From: Stictocephala bisonia
Lineage: Eukaryota; Arthropoda; Insecta; Hemiptera; Membracidae
Assembly: GCA_035578905.1 (NCBI GenBank)
Contig: JAQJVL010000005.1
Coordinates: forward strand, 5,524,480-5,588,479
DNA length: 64,000 nt
Direction: 5' to 3'
In this document: one piece after another, positions 37,755 to 49,220 of the stretch
How the letters are laid out: each line of letters starts with the position of its first letter
How positions within the stretch are numbered: the stretch's first letter is position 1
Notes under the pieces: model-generated
Database searches by the model: none
The model's input: the letters and a program-made list of their open reading frames with translations, nothing else
What the model was told of the DNA's origin: nothing
Program-made: the position numbers and the translations under genes

Positions 37755-37838
37755 TGTTGGGGTTAAGTGTTAGAGAGGACTTTACAGTCCTAACTTCACC
37801 CCTTTAATAAAGGTAATTTTCATTTTTTCATTTCATTC
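37755..37838 (+). mobile_element. 3' end of a LINE-type element (second truncated copy)
   Basis: GGTTAAGTGTTAGAGAGGAC leads into a perfect 6-bp hairpin AGGACT/AGTCCT (37776-37791), CTAACTTCACC, AATAAA at 37806-37811, and a short tail CATTTTTTCATTTCATTC. It parallels the LINE terminus at 25.03-25.11 kb and the copy at 20.05 kb. No coding part remains. Confidence 0.7.
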
Positions 37839-38313
37839 GAGGTTTTTCATTAACTTTATGACTCAACGGGTTCTAACCAATAAGCAGTTATGCCTAATTT
37901 ATGTTTAGTACAAATTAAATTCTGGTTTCAGGTGTAAACCTTCACATAAATAGGCCTACTACTATCTCATATTCATTTTTATTCATATCACTCACTCTTG
38001 GCTAACTATTATAACCAACTCGCTTTAAGTGTTAGATTTGGGAAAGAAAGAAGCGTTAAGTAATAAACAAAGCACTTAAGTGAAGTAGTTAACATTGATA
38101 CAAAAATCAATTGCTTAGCAAACATTACAAACATGCAATCTACTAAATTTAGCAATATTTATTTTGTAATTCCTCCAAGAAGAAAGAGTATTGTATTCAA
38201 CTCTAACTATGAATAGAGAAATCATGCTAAACACTCTTTAATAGGTTATGGTGCATTTTCACTTTGCTGGCAAGCTGATTAACTCGCTCGTTAAGTGCTT
38301 TACGAGACGCGGA
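37839..38313. other. AT-rich unique spacer
   Basis: Upstream region of the candidate gene at 38359. No other structure recognised. Confidence 0.45.
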
Positions 38314-38320
38314 TTATAAA
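38314..38320 (+). promoter_or_regulatory. TATA-like box
   Basis: TTATAAA lies 39 bp before the ATG at 38359, which would allow a very short leader. This is the only positional promoter evidence for the downstream frame. Confidence 0.35.
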
Positions 38321-38358
38321 TTTTTGCACTGCAAATAGGAATATACGAGCAACAAACT

Positions 38359-38709
38359 ATGGCAGCAGTTGCGCTTATGTATTCTGGCGAGTGGACCGAG
38401 TTTTACAACCGCTTGTTCCGCTTCCGGTTGGAAGTAGTAAAACAGCTGATTAAACAGTACAATAGCAGGAACAACAATTGGGCTGAGATGCAGTCACCGT
38501 GTCCTGTCGCCTTCGGAGACGGACTGAAGAACCCGCCAAAGAGACTCTACATCATGACATCTACTTCTTACTTTCCTCACATCGTGCTAATTGGACTTGA
38601 GACTGCGACCGTGACCGACAACACGACGAGTGTTTCTGCAGATGTCGACGTCGTGTTTACCGTCACCAAGGCGCCTACCATGGATTTAATACAGCATTTA
38701 TTGGACTAA
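38359..38709 (+). CDS. hypothetical 116-residue protein, intronless candidate gene
   Basis: Function not recognised. The frame starts at an ATG with A at -3 and G at +4, has a TATA-like box 39 bp upstream, and is followed by AATAAA signals at 38842 and 38874. It is clearly richer in G+C than the flanks and has a balanced codon spectrum, unlike the repeat-derived frames. The protein begins MAAVALMYSGEWTEFYNRLF, has a basic, aromatic N-terminal half (RLFRFRLEVVKQLIKQYNSR) that could form a helix, a middle segment with PKRLYIMTSTSYFPHIVLIG, and a Thr/Val-rich C-terminal part. No signal peptide, long hydrophobic membrane segment or catalytic motif is evident. It could be a small host gene, one exon of a larger gene, or part of an unknown mobile element or integrated viral gene. 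Confidence 0.45.
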   Translation: MAAVALMYSGEWTEFYNRLFRFRLEVVKQLIKQYNSRNNNWAEMQSPCPVAFGDGLKNPPKRLYIMTSTSYFPHIVLIGLETATVTDNTTSVSADVDVVFTVTKAPTMDLIQHLLD

Positions 38710-38841
38710 TTGGCAATATTAAGTCGTCACACGTTTGTAAGAAGTGTTGGAACAGGACCATAAAGCTACTCATACGAACAAATAACGTGCAGGGTGGTGG
38801 AAGTGGTGGCTGATAAAGAAGTGGCTGATCTTCTAAAGGCT

Positions 38842-38879
38842 AATAAAGAAACACTCGATTGTTGACAATGAATAATAAA
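38842..38879 (+). terminator. two AATAAA polyadenylation signals
   Basis: AATAAA at 38842-38847 and 38874-38879, 133 and 165 bp after the stop of the 116-codon frame. The hexamer is common by chance in AT-rich DNA. Confidence 0.35.
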
Positions 38880-40463
38880 GTGACAAGGCGTATGGCCTTC
38901 AGAATGTACTTTATTCATTCTTGAGAGTGAATTTTAAACGATTTGATTTGTACTCAATAATAAGTGATATTTTACTATCCAAGAGTAAACGACGTTGCCA
39001 AAAGCAACCTATTCGTATATTTTCAGCTAGTAAAATATAAGTAGGTGTATTATCTTATTAAGAAATTAACATTATTATGCTGTAGTTTTGAAGCTCACAC
39101 ATTACTAAACCACCTTGTATGGATGCGTGGCCAAAGCATAATCGGCCGTCTGTTGGCGCATCGAATGAGTCACTACTAGTAGTCTGGGAGTGTAGAAGTG
39201 CCCGTGCAGTGGGCAGGACGGTGTGTCTGCGGTGAGTGACCGGACCGTACCCGCCCCACACATCTCATACAGACTGCCTCCATTGTTGTTAAAATAACCA
39301 TACATTTTATAGAGGTTCCAATAAAAGCATCAGCTGTAGAATGAAATGCAAAGTATCTGATTCTTTGGAACAGAATTTATCGTAATGAAAATCAGATGAT
39401 TCTCTCTAGTGAAGCATAATCTTCAAGTTGTAATCTTTAGTGAGATTAAAAAAAATTGATAGAATGGGCAGTAATCGATCAGTTGTAACTAGCCGAGCAT
39501 AAATTAAATATAAACACCATCCCTAAAGATAACAAATACTTGGTATCTAATGACCAGGATTTAGTGTACATATTGTCAGTTATATCTAATAAAAACTTAA
39601 AATGTGAGAGGTCTTCTTTTTTCAAACGCCTCGAAGGTGTCGAGTTTTAAGATAAAAAAAATCACAAATAAGTTAGTTGATAAAATATTGTTTGAGAGTT
39701 CATTATGACTCGATTTTGTTATGTAATATTTACCACAGTACTACTGTACAGCTAAATTAAAGATGTCAGATGTATAGTTGACATGTCATAAATTAAAATG
39801 TACAGAATTAAGATCTTTTTCATGGAACGTAATTTTGAAGAAATGAACGGTGTAAATGAACCTTTTTCATTTGATTAATGAATTTGGTTACTATAAACAC
39901 GAAAACTAAATACTTGAGGGTTGTCTAATTCAGCTAACAACTCAGTCTCCTGCCGGTTCAGTGGAGTGTATTGTAACATATGTATGTATTGCCCAGATCT
40001 GATGAGATCAAATAGTGTGAACAAAATTCAACTCTGCTTGTCAATAAGACAAAAAGGAAATGAAGAGAAGAGATTACTGGGTGGTAGGGAGGCGCGAAGG
40101 AGAAAGTGTCGTGTCTCGCTGGTATGATGATTGAGGCCACGGGGACAAGCTATTGTAACCTAAACTCCGACTAGTTCACGTGATCTTGAGGAACTTGTTA
40201 CAGGATGTAAGCAATCTTCCTGACCGTGATTGATCTCCATTATATGAACTGGCTTCACAGTCAAATGTATGTATGGTACTAGTCTAGGAGGGCGACGCGA
40301 AACATATATGACGCAACTAATGGTTGTCTGGCTCTTGCGTGTGATAATCTCACTGACCTTCAGTTCCATCGAACACGTTTATTCCTGATTGTGTTTGCCT
40401 TATGTAGACAGTCACTTTTATCACGATCAGTTGAACTGTTCACCTTACGACACTTAATTACCA
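38880..40463. other. unique spacer
   Basis: AT-rich, with GC-richer patches near 39110-39260 and 40080-40300. Short open frames of 60-70 codons on both strands overlap each other and show no domain. Confidence 0.5.
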
Positions 40464-41440
40464 TCACATATACCCTAAGGACACACGACCCTTGACGGCC
40501 CTCGCACTCAACCTCACCATACGTCGACACACGATTCTGAGGATCCTCACATGGACCCTACATGGGTATGACTCTTCACCACCCTCACACATACCTAAAG
40601 GACACACGACCTTGACGGCCCTCACACTCACCCTTACCATACGTCGACACACGATTCTGAGGATCCTCACATGGACCCTACATGGGTATGACTCTTCACC
40701 ACCCTCACACATACCCAAAGGACACACGACCTTGACGGCCCTCACACTCACCCTCACCATACGTCGACACACGATTCTGAGGATCCTCACATTGACCCTA
40801 CATGGGTATGACTCTTCACCACCCTCACACATACCCAAAGGACACACGTCCTTGACGGCCCTCACACTCACCCTCACCATACGTCGACACACGATTCTGA
40901 GGATCCTCACATGGACCCTACATGGGTATGACTCTTCACCACCCTCACACATACCTAAAGGACACACGACCTTGACGGCCCTCACACTCACCCTCACCAT
41001 ACGTCGACACACGATTCTGAGGATCCTCACATGGACCATACATGGGTATGACTCTTCACCACCCTCACACATACCAAAAGGACACACTACCTTGACGGCC
41101 CTCACACTCACCCTCACCATACGTCGACACACGATTCTGAGGATCCTCACATGGACCCTACATGGGTATGACTCTTCACCACCCTCACACATACCCAAAG
41201 GACACACTACCTTGACGGCCCTCACACTCACCCTCACCATACGTCGACACACGATTCTGAGGATCCTCACATGGACCCTACATGGGTATGACTCTTCACC
41301 ACCCTCACACATACCCAAAGGACACACTACCTTGACGGCCCTCACCCTCACCATACGTCGACACACGATTCTGAGGATCCTCACATCGACCCTATATGGG
41401 TATGACTCTTCACCATCCTCACAAACACCCTACTCATACT
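40464..41440. repeat. 120-bp satellite array, 8 copies
   Basis: Units of exactly 120 bp with CTTGACGGCCCTCACACTCA, CACCATACGTCGACACACG, CTGAGGATCCTCACATGGAC and GGGTATGACTCTTCACC. The last unit is shortened by 6 bp. Each unit contains the palindrome GAGGATCCTC. Because 120 is divisible by three, 306- and 316-codon frames are open on opposite strands with 40-residue repeats. This is a by-product, since all three positions of each codon vary alike. The TTGACGGCC-TCACAC-CACCC segment resembles the 36-bp unit at 45.9-57.7 kb. Confidence 0.95.
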
Positions 41441-41480
41441 AAGATCTAACGGCCGTCACCCTCACAAGTACGTAAGCATG
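41441..41480. repeat. single relic of the ACGGCCGT satellite module
   Basis: Just beyond the 120-bp array, CTAACGGCCGTCACCCTCAC is followed by AAGTACGTAAG, which matches the GACGGCCGTC-TCAC-TACG order of the 36-bp satellite. Confidence 0.5.
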
Positions 41481-42232
41481 ACTATTGAGGGCTTGTTTAC
41501 CTTACCTACGAATGCAATATTCATAACACACTTATTTAAATAATATCAAATAACCTTGGGACAGCAATATTATGTAAGCTTCTTAATTGTTATAGTAAAA
41601 AGCAGTGCAATTTATGATGATATTGTGGTATTTATATAGAACGGGGCCTTGTCGATTTTTTGGCTGAACATTTTTTTCACTGTAGATAAATAGCTAAGAA
41701 ACAAGAATATGGTAGTATGTTTTTCAGTGGAAAAGCCGGAAAAATTACGAAAATTAGGAAAAACAGAAAAATATTTTGTTAGTAGGTCTATACAATAGCG
41801 TTGTGGGCACTCAAAATTTGCGGAAATTTGCCCTGATCACGAATATGGCAATAGTTTTGCAATCGAACTATTACTAAGCATGGAAATGTCCAGTTTCAGT
41901 AGGGTTATGTTTTGGTTGGATAGGCCTAGGTTGGATATTGTTAGGTTATGTTAGGTTAAGTTAGGTCTGGTTAGATTAATTTGGTTTTATTAGGTTAGCT
42001 TAACAAACATAAATCTAAAACACCAGCCTAACCTCTCAAAAGCTAATCTAACCTACCCAACCTTACAAATCCAAACGTAAACTAACTGTTCAATATAATT
42101 AACGATGTTTTATAATACTTTATTTTATTGTAAAATTAAGTTTATGTACATTGAAAAACATTTTCAGCCTTCCAAAAGAGAGATTCATAGGTGTTGTACA
42201 TTAATGATTAATTGACGATGACAGTAGTTACT
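41481..42232. other. unique spacer containing inverted TTAGGT clusters
   Basis: No gene recognised. At about 41920-42000 the plus strand is rich in TTAGGTTA-like words, and at 42026-42065 the complement (CCTAACCT, TAACCTACCC) follows, giving an inverted arrangement. Confidence 0.6.
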
Positions 42233-42427
42233 CTATTGATCCTGACGAGCAATCAAACGAGTTCCAATCGTAAGCCGTAACCATAAAACTCCTGTATATA
42301 GACCAGCTTGGGAAACCCGTCTAGCGAGATCATCGCACTTTACCTTAATGTCCTCGTTATGTTTGGGAATCTCAGATGTCGATCGTAGAACAAATTGATG
42401 TCCACGCGAATAAACAGGTCGTATCAT
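42233..42427 (-). pseudogene. possible RNase H fragment of a LINE
   Basis: A 64-codon minus-strand frame contains SEIPKHNEDIKVKCDDLARR, which loosely follows the SGIPGNE ... AD-LAR signature at the end of retrotransposon RNase H domains. Flanking sequence does not extend the match convincingly, so a chance likeness cannot be excluded. Confidence 0.25.
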
Positions 42428-42717
42428 GACTCAGACTTAGTGCATAACAACAGCCTTGATTTTGTGTTATTAACGCACTTCGTTTTGTGTGAACATCTTC
42501 ATCACCTATTTTTGTCCAAAACACTTTTTTGCGACAGGATTCTTGGTTTATGTATGGTCGCCTCGAATGTATTCTTATTTATTATTTAGCGTAACCTTTG
42601 GTCCTTAAAGCGATGTTTTACATCCTTAACGACGTCGAAGTGTTGGAAACATAGAAATGTAGGAAGCCTTCAGCATCAGACATGTCTTTACAGTATATTT
42701 ATCTAGAACATACAACT

Positions 42718-42803
42718 TCATCACCACTGTGCGTCTATGGTTGGGCGGGTGGGTTATCAACACCATACGTGTATGGGTGGGTAGGAGGCTCATCAACACC
42801 GTA
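42718..42803 (+). repeat. relic of the 36-bp/28-bp satellite family, about 2.4 units
   Basis: Two consecutive 36-bp units and a partial third: ATCACCACTGTGCGTCTATG plus GTTGGGCGGGTGGGTT, then ATCAACACCATACGTGTATG plus GGTGGGTAGGAGGCTC, then ATCAACACCGTAC. They have the CACC-GTACGTGTATGGGTGGG core of both large arrays, in the same orientation as the 28-bp array. Confidence 0.75.
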
Positions 42804-43077
42804 CTTTATGAACCTCAGTTCCACTCTTATGGTAGCACATCAACAATTTTCAATCATTAGTAATAAGCGCTGTCAGGAATGAAAATATGGTCATAAATTA
42901 TTTCAGTTCCATTGTTAAGTAAAATGTATTCTACATATTAGACTGTCACATTAGTGAAGTAAAAATTAAAATGTGATAACTATATTGGAAATATTCTATT
43001 CTAATTTACCTACCTATAGTAGGTAGGCAGCTCAGGAGGAACATTTTTGCCTCAGCGTTAAAGTCTTTCTTGTGCTT
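42804..43077. other. AT-rich unique spacer
   Basis: No structure recognised apart from a short repeat of ACCTACCTATAGTAGGTAGG, a near-palindrome at about 43007-43027. Confidence 0.5.
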
Positions 43078-43575
43078 ATCGTTACAACCAAGGTCGGCTA
43101 GCGTTAGAGTAAATCATGTAATATCGTTATAACCAAGGTCGGTTAGCGTTAGAATAACTCGTGTAATATCGATATAACCAAGGTCGGCTAGCATTAGAGT
43201 AACTCGTGTTACAACAAAGGTCGGCTAGCGTTAGAGTAACTCGTGTAATATCGTTACAACCAAGGACGGCTAGCGTTAGAGTAACTCGTGTAATATCGTT
43301 ATAACCCAGGTCAGCTAGCGTTAGAATAACTCGTGTAATATCGTTACAACCAAGGTCGGCTAGCGTTAGAGTAACTCGTGTTACAACAAAGATCGGCTAG
43401 CGTTAGAGTAACTCGTGTTACAACCAAGGTCGGCTATCGTTAGATTAACTCGTGTAATATCTTTATAACCAAGGTCGGCTATCGTTAATGACATTAGTGT
43501 GCTATCGTTACAACCAAGGTCGGCTAGCGTTAGAGTAACTCGTGTAATATCGTTATAACCAAGGTTGGCTATAAA
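43078..43575. repeat. 45-bp minisatellite, about 12 copies
   Basis: Units contain AACCAAGGTCGGCTAGCGTT followed by AGAGTAACTCGTG and usually TAATATCGTTAT. Three units lack the TAATATCGTT part and are about 36 bp long. Substitutions are frequent, so the array is older than the large satellites. Confidence 0.93.
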
Positions 43576-45856
43576 GCAGCAGCAGAGAGTTGGAGTTGGC
43601 GGATACACGGGTGAGCGACTTGCTGCCAGTGACGTGAACACGTGGAGCGGAGATCACGCACTGAGTTCATCTTCCCTCTCTGACGTCGAAGAAAGATATT
43701 TAAAGGTATATCAAAGATAAATATTTCTATTGCTGTTCAAGAGAGGAGTAATTAAATATACCTTTGCCTGCATTTAGATATTTTTGTTTTTGATTCTTAT
43801 CTGTGATGCTGGAACCTTTATTTCTGGATCTTGAGCTTTAAACAAACTGGTTGGCCGAGAGTACCAGGATACACAGTTCATTGTTATACGTTTGTTAGGG
43901 ATTCTCGAAAATTTGTGCTTTTATTTTCTGCTAGTAGGATCCGCTGTGCCTCATCCGCAGGATTTGGTGTAATTTTCAAACAACACAAATTATTTTCTCT
44001 TCTTTGCTAAAGTGGTTAACCTTTAGAAAAGAAATTTTGTCTTCGAGGCCACGGTTATTTGGCTACCATTAACTATTTTGATGTTTTCTTTCCATTTTTA
44101 GTCTAGTTATGATATCTTAGTAATTTATTTCAGAGCTGAGTCTGTCTTGTTGTGTGTTTTATTGTAAAGTCTTTATTGTTATTTCTTCTTCAATTGTATT
44201 TTGTCATGGTTATTTTTTGATATTTTTAAAAATTATTGCCCTCAGTTATCAGCAATTTTAATTTTTTGCAAATATCTTTATTATGAAGTTCTTCGATTGG
44301 GGTTCCCTTTAGAAATTGTATGTACTTACCCTTAAAACTCCCTATTTTTTGTGTGTGGAGTGATATTCTCTTACATCCCAAAAAAACTACCGTTTTCAGC
44401 GTGTAATGAACCCTTAAAAGATTTCCGTCATGCGTTAAAAAGTTAAGAAGAGAGTGTGGGGCTTTTGTATCCACTTTATTTCAAATAAGTTCCATGCATT
44501 AACAGTGAATATTCAATAAAACGCAATATTTGTTCTATGCTCTTCTCGTTAAACGTAATAAGTAATTAATTGTAATGTTTATTGAATTTAATTTATAGTG
44601 GGTTATGATTAACTACTGGACACACAAATACATAAGAATAACAACAAAATAGAAGATATAAGAGAGTGTAACAAAAACAACTGGAATGATTTCCGATATG
44701 AAAGATGTGAATTCAATTAAATCATCAAGAATCCGAATTAAGAATACGAATTAAATAAAAGCAAAGAGGTCCCAAAATGCGCTCCAGTGCAAGATTGGAA
44801 CTAAGATATGAACAATTTTTGGAACTGCACATTTAGCTTTACTGGTGATAACGAACGATCATATGTAAGACAAAGTATTAAGCGTTTTATGTATAGTTTC
44901 GTGGCTAAAATGTTAAATATGGAGAAAAAAACTGTCTTTCTTTCCTTTATTCTCAACGACGGCGGGTGACATGACACAAAGAAACTGCCTTACCTTGCCA
45001 CCTACCTACTGGCAATCAATTGACGTAACCGGTCAATTTCTGCGCCCACCGCAAACGCAACCCACAGCCCAGACCCAAGGTTCGATGGGCTCTGGGCACT
45101 CACCTGCAGACACCATGCTCAACTGTGCTGGGTGGACACCAACAGTTTTACATTTTATTTTGATATACAGTTGCAATATTATTTACTATGAACTGTAATG
45201 ATATAATAAACTTCTTTATTGCTGTAGGAAAATACAAATATTGCATAGCATGTGTCAAAAGGATTTACAAAATAAAACAGAAAAACATTGTGGTGTCGAC
45301 ACTTCAGCCATACAACAAGATTTGTAATCGCGAAATAAATTTGATCTCAAGCCGATGATACCCCCTATATTTAGTTCATGAACTCGTCCACCAAATAGAA
45401 CACGTTCGACACTAAAAAGCGTCTTAATTTTGATTTTTACTAAGAACTGTGTCGTCGACAACATTCTTAATTTTCTTTAAGATTGACTGCTAACCAGAAC
45501 TGAATATTTGTAAAAAGGTTTATTGTATAATTCGGGTGATATAGGCTAAAAGTACCTTGTTTCGATGTGATAATGGCCAAATTAGATCCCTGACACAATC
45601 TCCTTTGTACTTAATATTTAGTATAAGCTATAATATAAAGTGGTGATTACACTATTTAATAAAGGAATTTAATTACCTAAGAAAGGACTGTACGTATATT
45701 TCCCGCTTACCAGGCCATTTAAGGAATACAATGTTTTGCTGAATTCTAGATTCCGAATACAGTAGTTCTAGATATCCGTCCATAAAAGTGTCCAATATAT
45801 CGTATGAATAAGAGCTTTGATATGAAAACGATGTTAACAGCCCTCCAACAGACCAA
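43576..45856. other. AT-rich unique spacer
   Basis: About 2.3 kb without a recognisable gene. Frames of 60-98 codons at 44226-44474 (minus), 44971-45198 (plus) and 45255-45464 (minus) have no domain and are not called. A GC-richer patch at 44960-45140 is unexplained. Confidence 0.5.
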
Positions 45857-46919
45857 AATACGTACGATGGTGACGGCCACCTCACACACTCATACACGTA
45901 CGGTGATGACGGCCACCTCACACACCCATACACGTGTGGTGTTGACGGCCGTCTCTCACAACCATACACGTACGGTGATGACGGCCGTCTTATACACCCT
46001 TACACGTACGGTGATGACGGCCACCTCACACACCCATACACGTGTGGTGTTGACGGCCGTCTCTCACAACCATACACGTACGGTGATGACGGCCGTCTTA
46101 TACACCCTTACACGTACGGTGATGACGGCCACCTCACACACTCATACACGTGTGGTGTTGACGGCCGTCTCACACACCCATACACGTACGGTGATGACGG
46201 CCGTCTCACACACTCATACATGTGTGGTGTTGACGGCCGTCTCTCACACCCATACACGTACGGTGATGACGGCCGTCTTATACACCCATACACGTGTGGT
46301 GTTGACGGCCGTCTCACACACCCATACACGTACGGTGATGACGGCCGTCTCACACACTCATACATGTGTGGTGTTGACGGCCGTCTCTCACACCCATACA
46401 CGTACGGTGATGACGGCCGTCTCTCACACCCTTACACGTAGGGTGTTGACGGCCGTCTCACACACTCATACATGTGTGGTGTTGACGGCCGTCTCTCACA
46501 CCCATACACGTACGGTGATGACGGCCGTCTTATACACCCATACACGTGTGGTGTTGACGGCCGTCTCACACACCCATACACGTACGGTGATGACGGCCGT
46601 CTCACACACTCATACATGTGTGGTGTTGACGGCCGTCTCACACACCCATACACGTACGGTGATGACGGCCGTCTTATACACCCATACATGTACGGTGATG
46701 ACGGCCACCTCACACACTCATACACGTGTGGTGTTGACGGCCACCTCACACACTCATACATGTGTGGTGTTGACGGCCGTCTCACACACTCATACATGTG
46801 TGGTGTTGACGGCCGTCTCACACACTCATACATGTGTGGTGTTGACGGCCGTCTCACACACCCTTACACGTACGGTGATGACGGCCACCTCACACACTCA
46901 TACACGTGTGGTGTTGACG

Positions 46920-48200
46920 GCCACCTCACACACTCATACACGTGTGGTGTTGACGGCCGTCTCTCACAACCATACACGTACGGTGATGACGGCCGTCTTA
47001 TACACCCTTACACGTACGGTGATGACGGCCACCTCACACACTCATACATGTGTGGTGTTGACGGCCGTCTCACACAACCATACACGTACGGTGATGACGG
47101 CCGTCTTATACACCCTTACACGTACGGTGATGACGGCCACCTCACACACTCATACATGTGTGGTGTTGACGGCCGTCTCACACAACCATACACGTACGGT
47201 GATGACGGCCGTCTTATACACCCTTACACGTACGGTGATGACGGCCACCTCACACACTCATACATGTGTGGTGTTGACGGCCGTCTCACACAACCATACA
47301 CGTACGGTGATGACGGCCGTCTTATACACCCTTACACGTACGGTGATGACGGCCACCTCACACACTCATACATGTGTGGTGTTGACGGCCGTCTCACACA
47401 CCCATACACGTACGGTGATGACGGCCGTCTTATACACCCTTACACGTACGGTGATGACGGCCACCTCACACACTCACACATGTGTGGTGTTGACGGCCGT
47501 CTCTCACACCCATACACGTACGGTGTTGACGGCCGTCTCACACACCCATACACGTACGGTGATGACGGCCGTCTTATACACCCTTACACGTACGGTGATG
47601 ACGGCCACCTCACACACTCACACATGTGTGGTGTTGACGGCCGTCTCTCACACACCCATACACGTACGGTGATGACGGCCGTCTTATACACCCTTACACG
47701 TACGGTGATGACGGCCACCTCACACACTCATACATGTGTGGTGTTGACGGCCGTCTCTCACACACCCATACACGTACGGTGATGACGGCCGTCTTATACA
47801 CCCTTACACGTACGGTGATGACGGCCACCTCACACACTCATACATGTGTGGTGTTGACGGCCGTCTCTCACACCCATACACGTACGGTGTTGACGGCCGT
47901 CTCTCTCACACCCATACACGTACGGTGATGACGGCCACCTCACACACTCATACATGTGTGGTGTTGACGGCCGTCTCACACAACCATACACGTACGGTGA
48001 TGACGGCCGTCTTATACACCCTTACACGTACGGTGATGACGGCCACCTCACACACTCATACATGTGTGGTGTTGACGGCCGTCTCTCACACCCATACACG
48101 TACGGTGATGACGGCCGTCTCTCACACACCCATACACGTACGGTGATGACGGCCGTCTTATACACCCTTACACGTACGGTGATGACGGCCACCTCACACA
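46920..48200. repeat. 108-bp trimer higher-order domain of the 36-bp array
   Basis: Three variant units recur in fixed order: an ACAACCATACACGTACGG type, a TATACACCCTTACACGTACG type, and a CACACTCATACATGTGTGG type preceded by the broken palindrome GACGGCCACC. The 108-bp trimer is nearly identical at about 46960-47460. The same trimer reappears at about 51260-52430, 53010-54720 and 56070-57030, separated by monomer domains. Confidence 0.88.
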
Positions 48201-48309
48201 CTCATACATGTGTGGTGTTGACGGCCGTCTCTCACACCCAAACACGTGTGGTGTTGACGGCCGTCTCACACAACCATACACGTACGGTGATGACGGCCGT
48301 CTTATACAC

Positions 48310-49220
48310 CCTTACACGTACGGTGTTGACGGCCGTCTCACACACCCATACACGCACGGTGTTGACGGCCGTCTCACACACCCATACACGCACGGTGTTG
48401 ACGGCCGTCTCACACACCCATACACGTACGGTGTTGACGGCCGTCTCACACACCCATACACGCACGGTGTTGACGGCCGTCTCACACACCCATACACGTA
48501 CGGTGTTGACGGCCGTCTCACACACCCATACACGCACGGTGTTGACGGCCGTCTCACACACCCATACACGCACGGTGTTGACGGCCGTCTCACACACCCA
48601 TACACGCACGGTGTTGACGGCCGTCTCACACACACATACACGCACGGTGTTGACGGCCGTCTCACACACCCATACACGTACGGTGTTGACGGCCGTCTCT
48701 CACACACCCATACACGTGTGGTGTTGACGGCCGTCTCACACACTCATACACGTGTGGTGTTGACGGCCGTCTCACACACCCATACACGCACGGTGTTGAC
48801 GGCCGTCTCACACACCCATACACGTACGGTGTTGACGGCCGTCTCTCACACACCCATACACGTACGGTGTTGACGGCCGTCTCACACACCCATACACGCA
48901 CGGTGTTGACGGCCGTCTCACACACCCATACACGCACGGTGTTGACGGCCGTCTCACACACCCATACACGCACGGTGTTGACGGCCGTCTCACACACCCA
49001 TACACGCACGGTGTTGACGGCCGTCTCACACACCCATACACGTACGGTGTTGACGGCCGTCTCTCACACACCCATACACGTGTGGTGTTGACGGCCGTCT
49101 CACACACCCATACACGCACGGTGTTGACGGCCGTCTCACACACCCATACACGCACGGTGTTGACGGCCGTCTCACACACCCATACACGTACGGTGTTGAC
49201 GGCCGTCTCTCTCACACCCA
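48310..49220. repeat. monomer domain of the 36-bp array, ACGCACGG type
   Basis: A stretch dominated by units with CATACACGCACGGTGTTGAC and few trimer traces, ending where ACGTGTGG units increase (49.2-50.5 kb). It indicates local homogenisation of a single variant. Confidence 0.8.

Noticed and set aside
40464..41442. 306- and 316-codon frames on opposite strands
   Set aside because: A 120-bp repeat divisible by three. Both strands are open at once and no domain is present.
44971..45198. 75-codon frame in a GC-richer patch
   Set aside because: Proline- and threonine-rich first half but no family likeness; it ends in AT-rich DNA.
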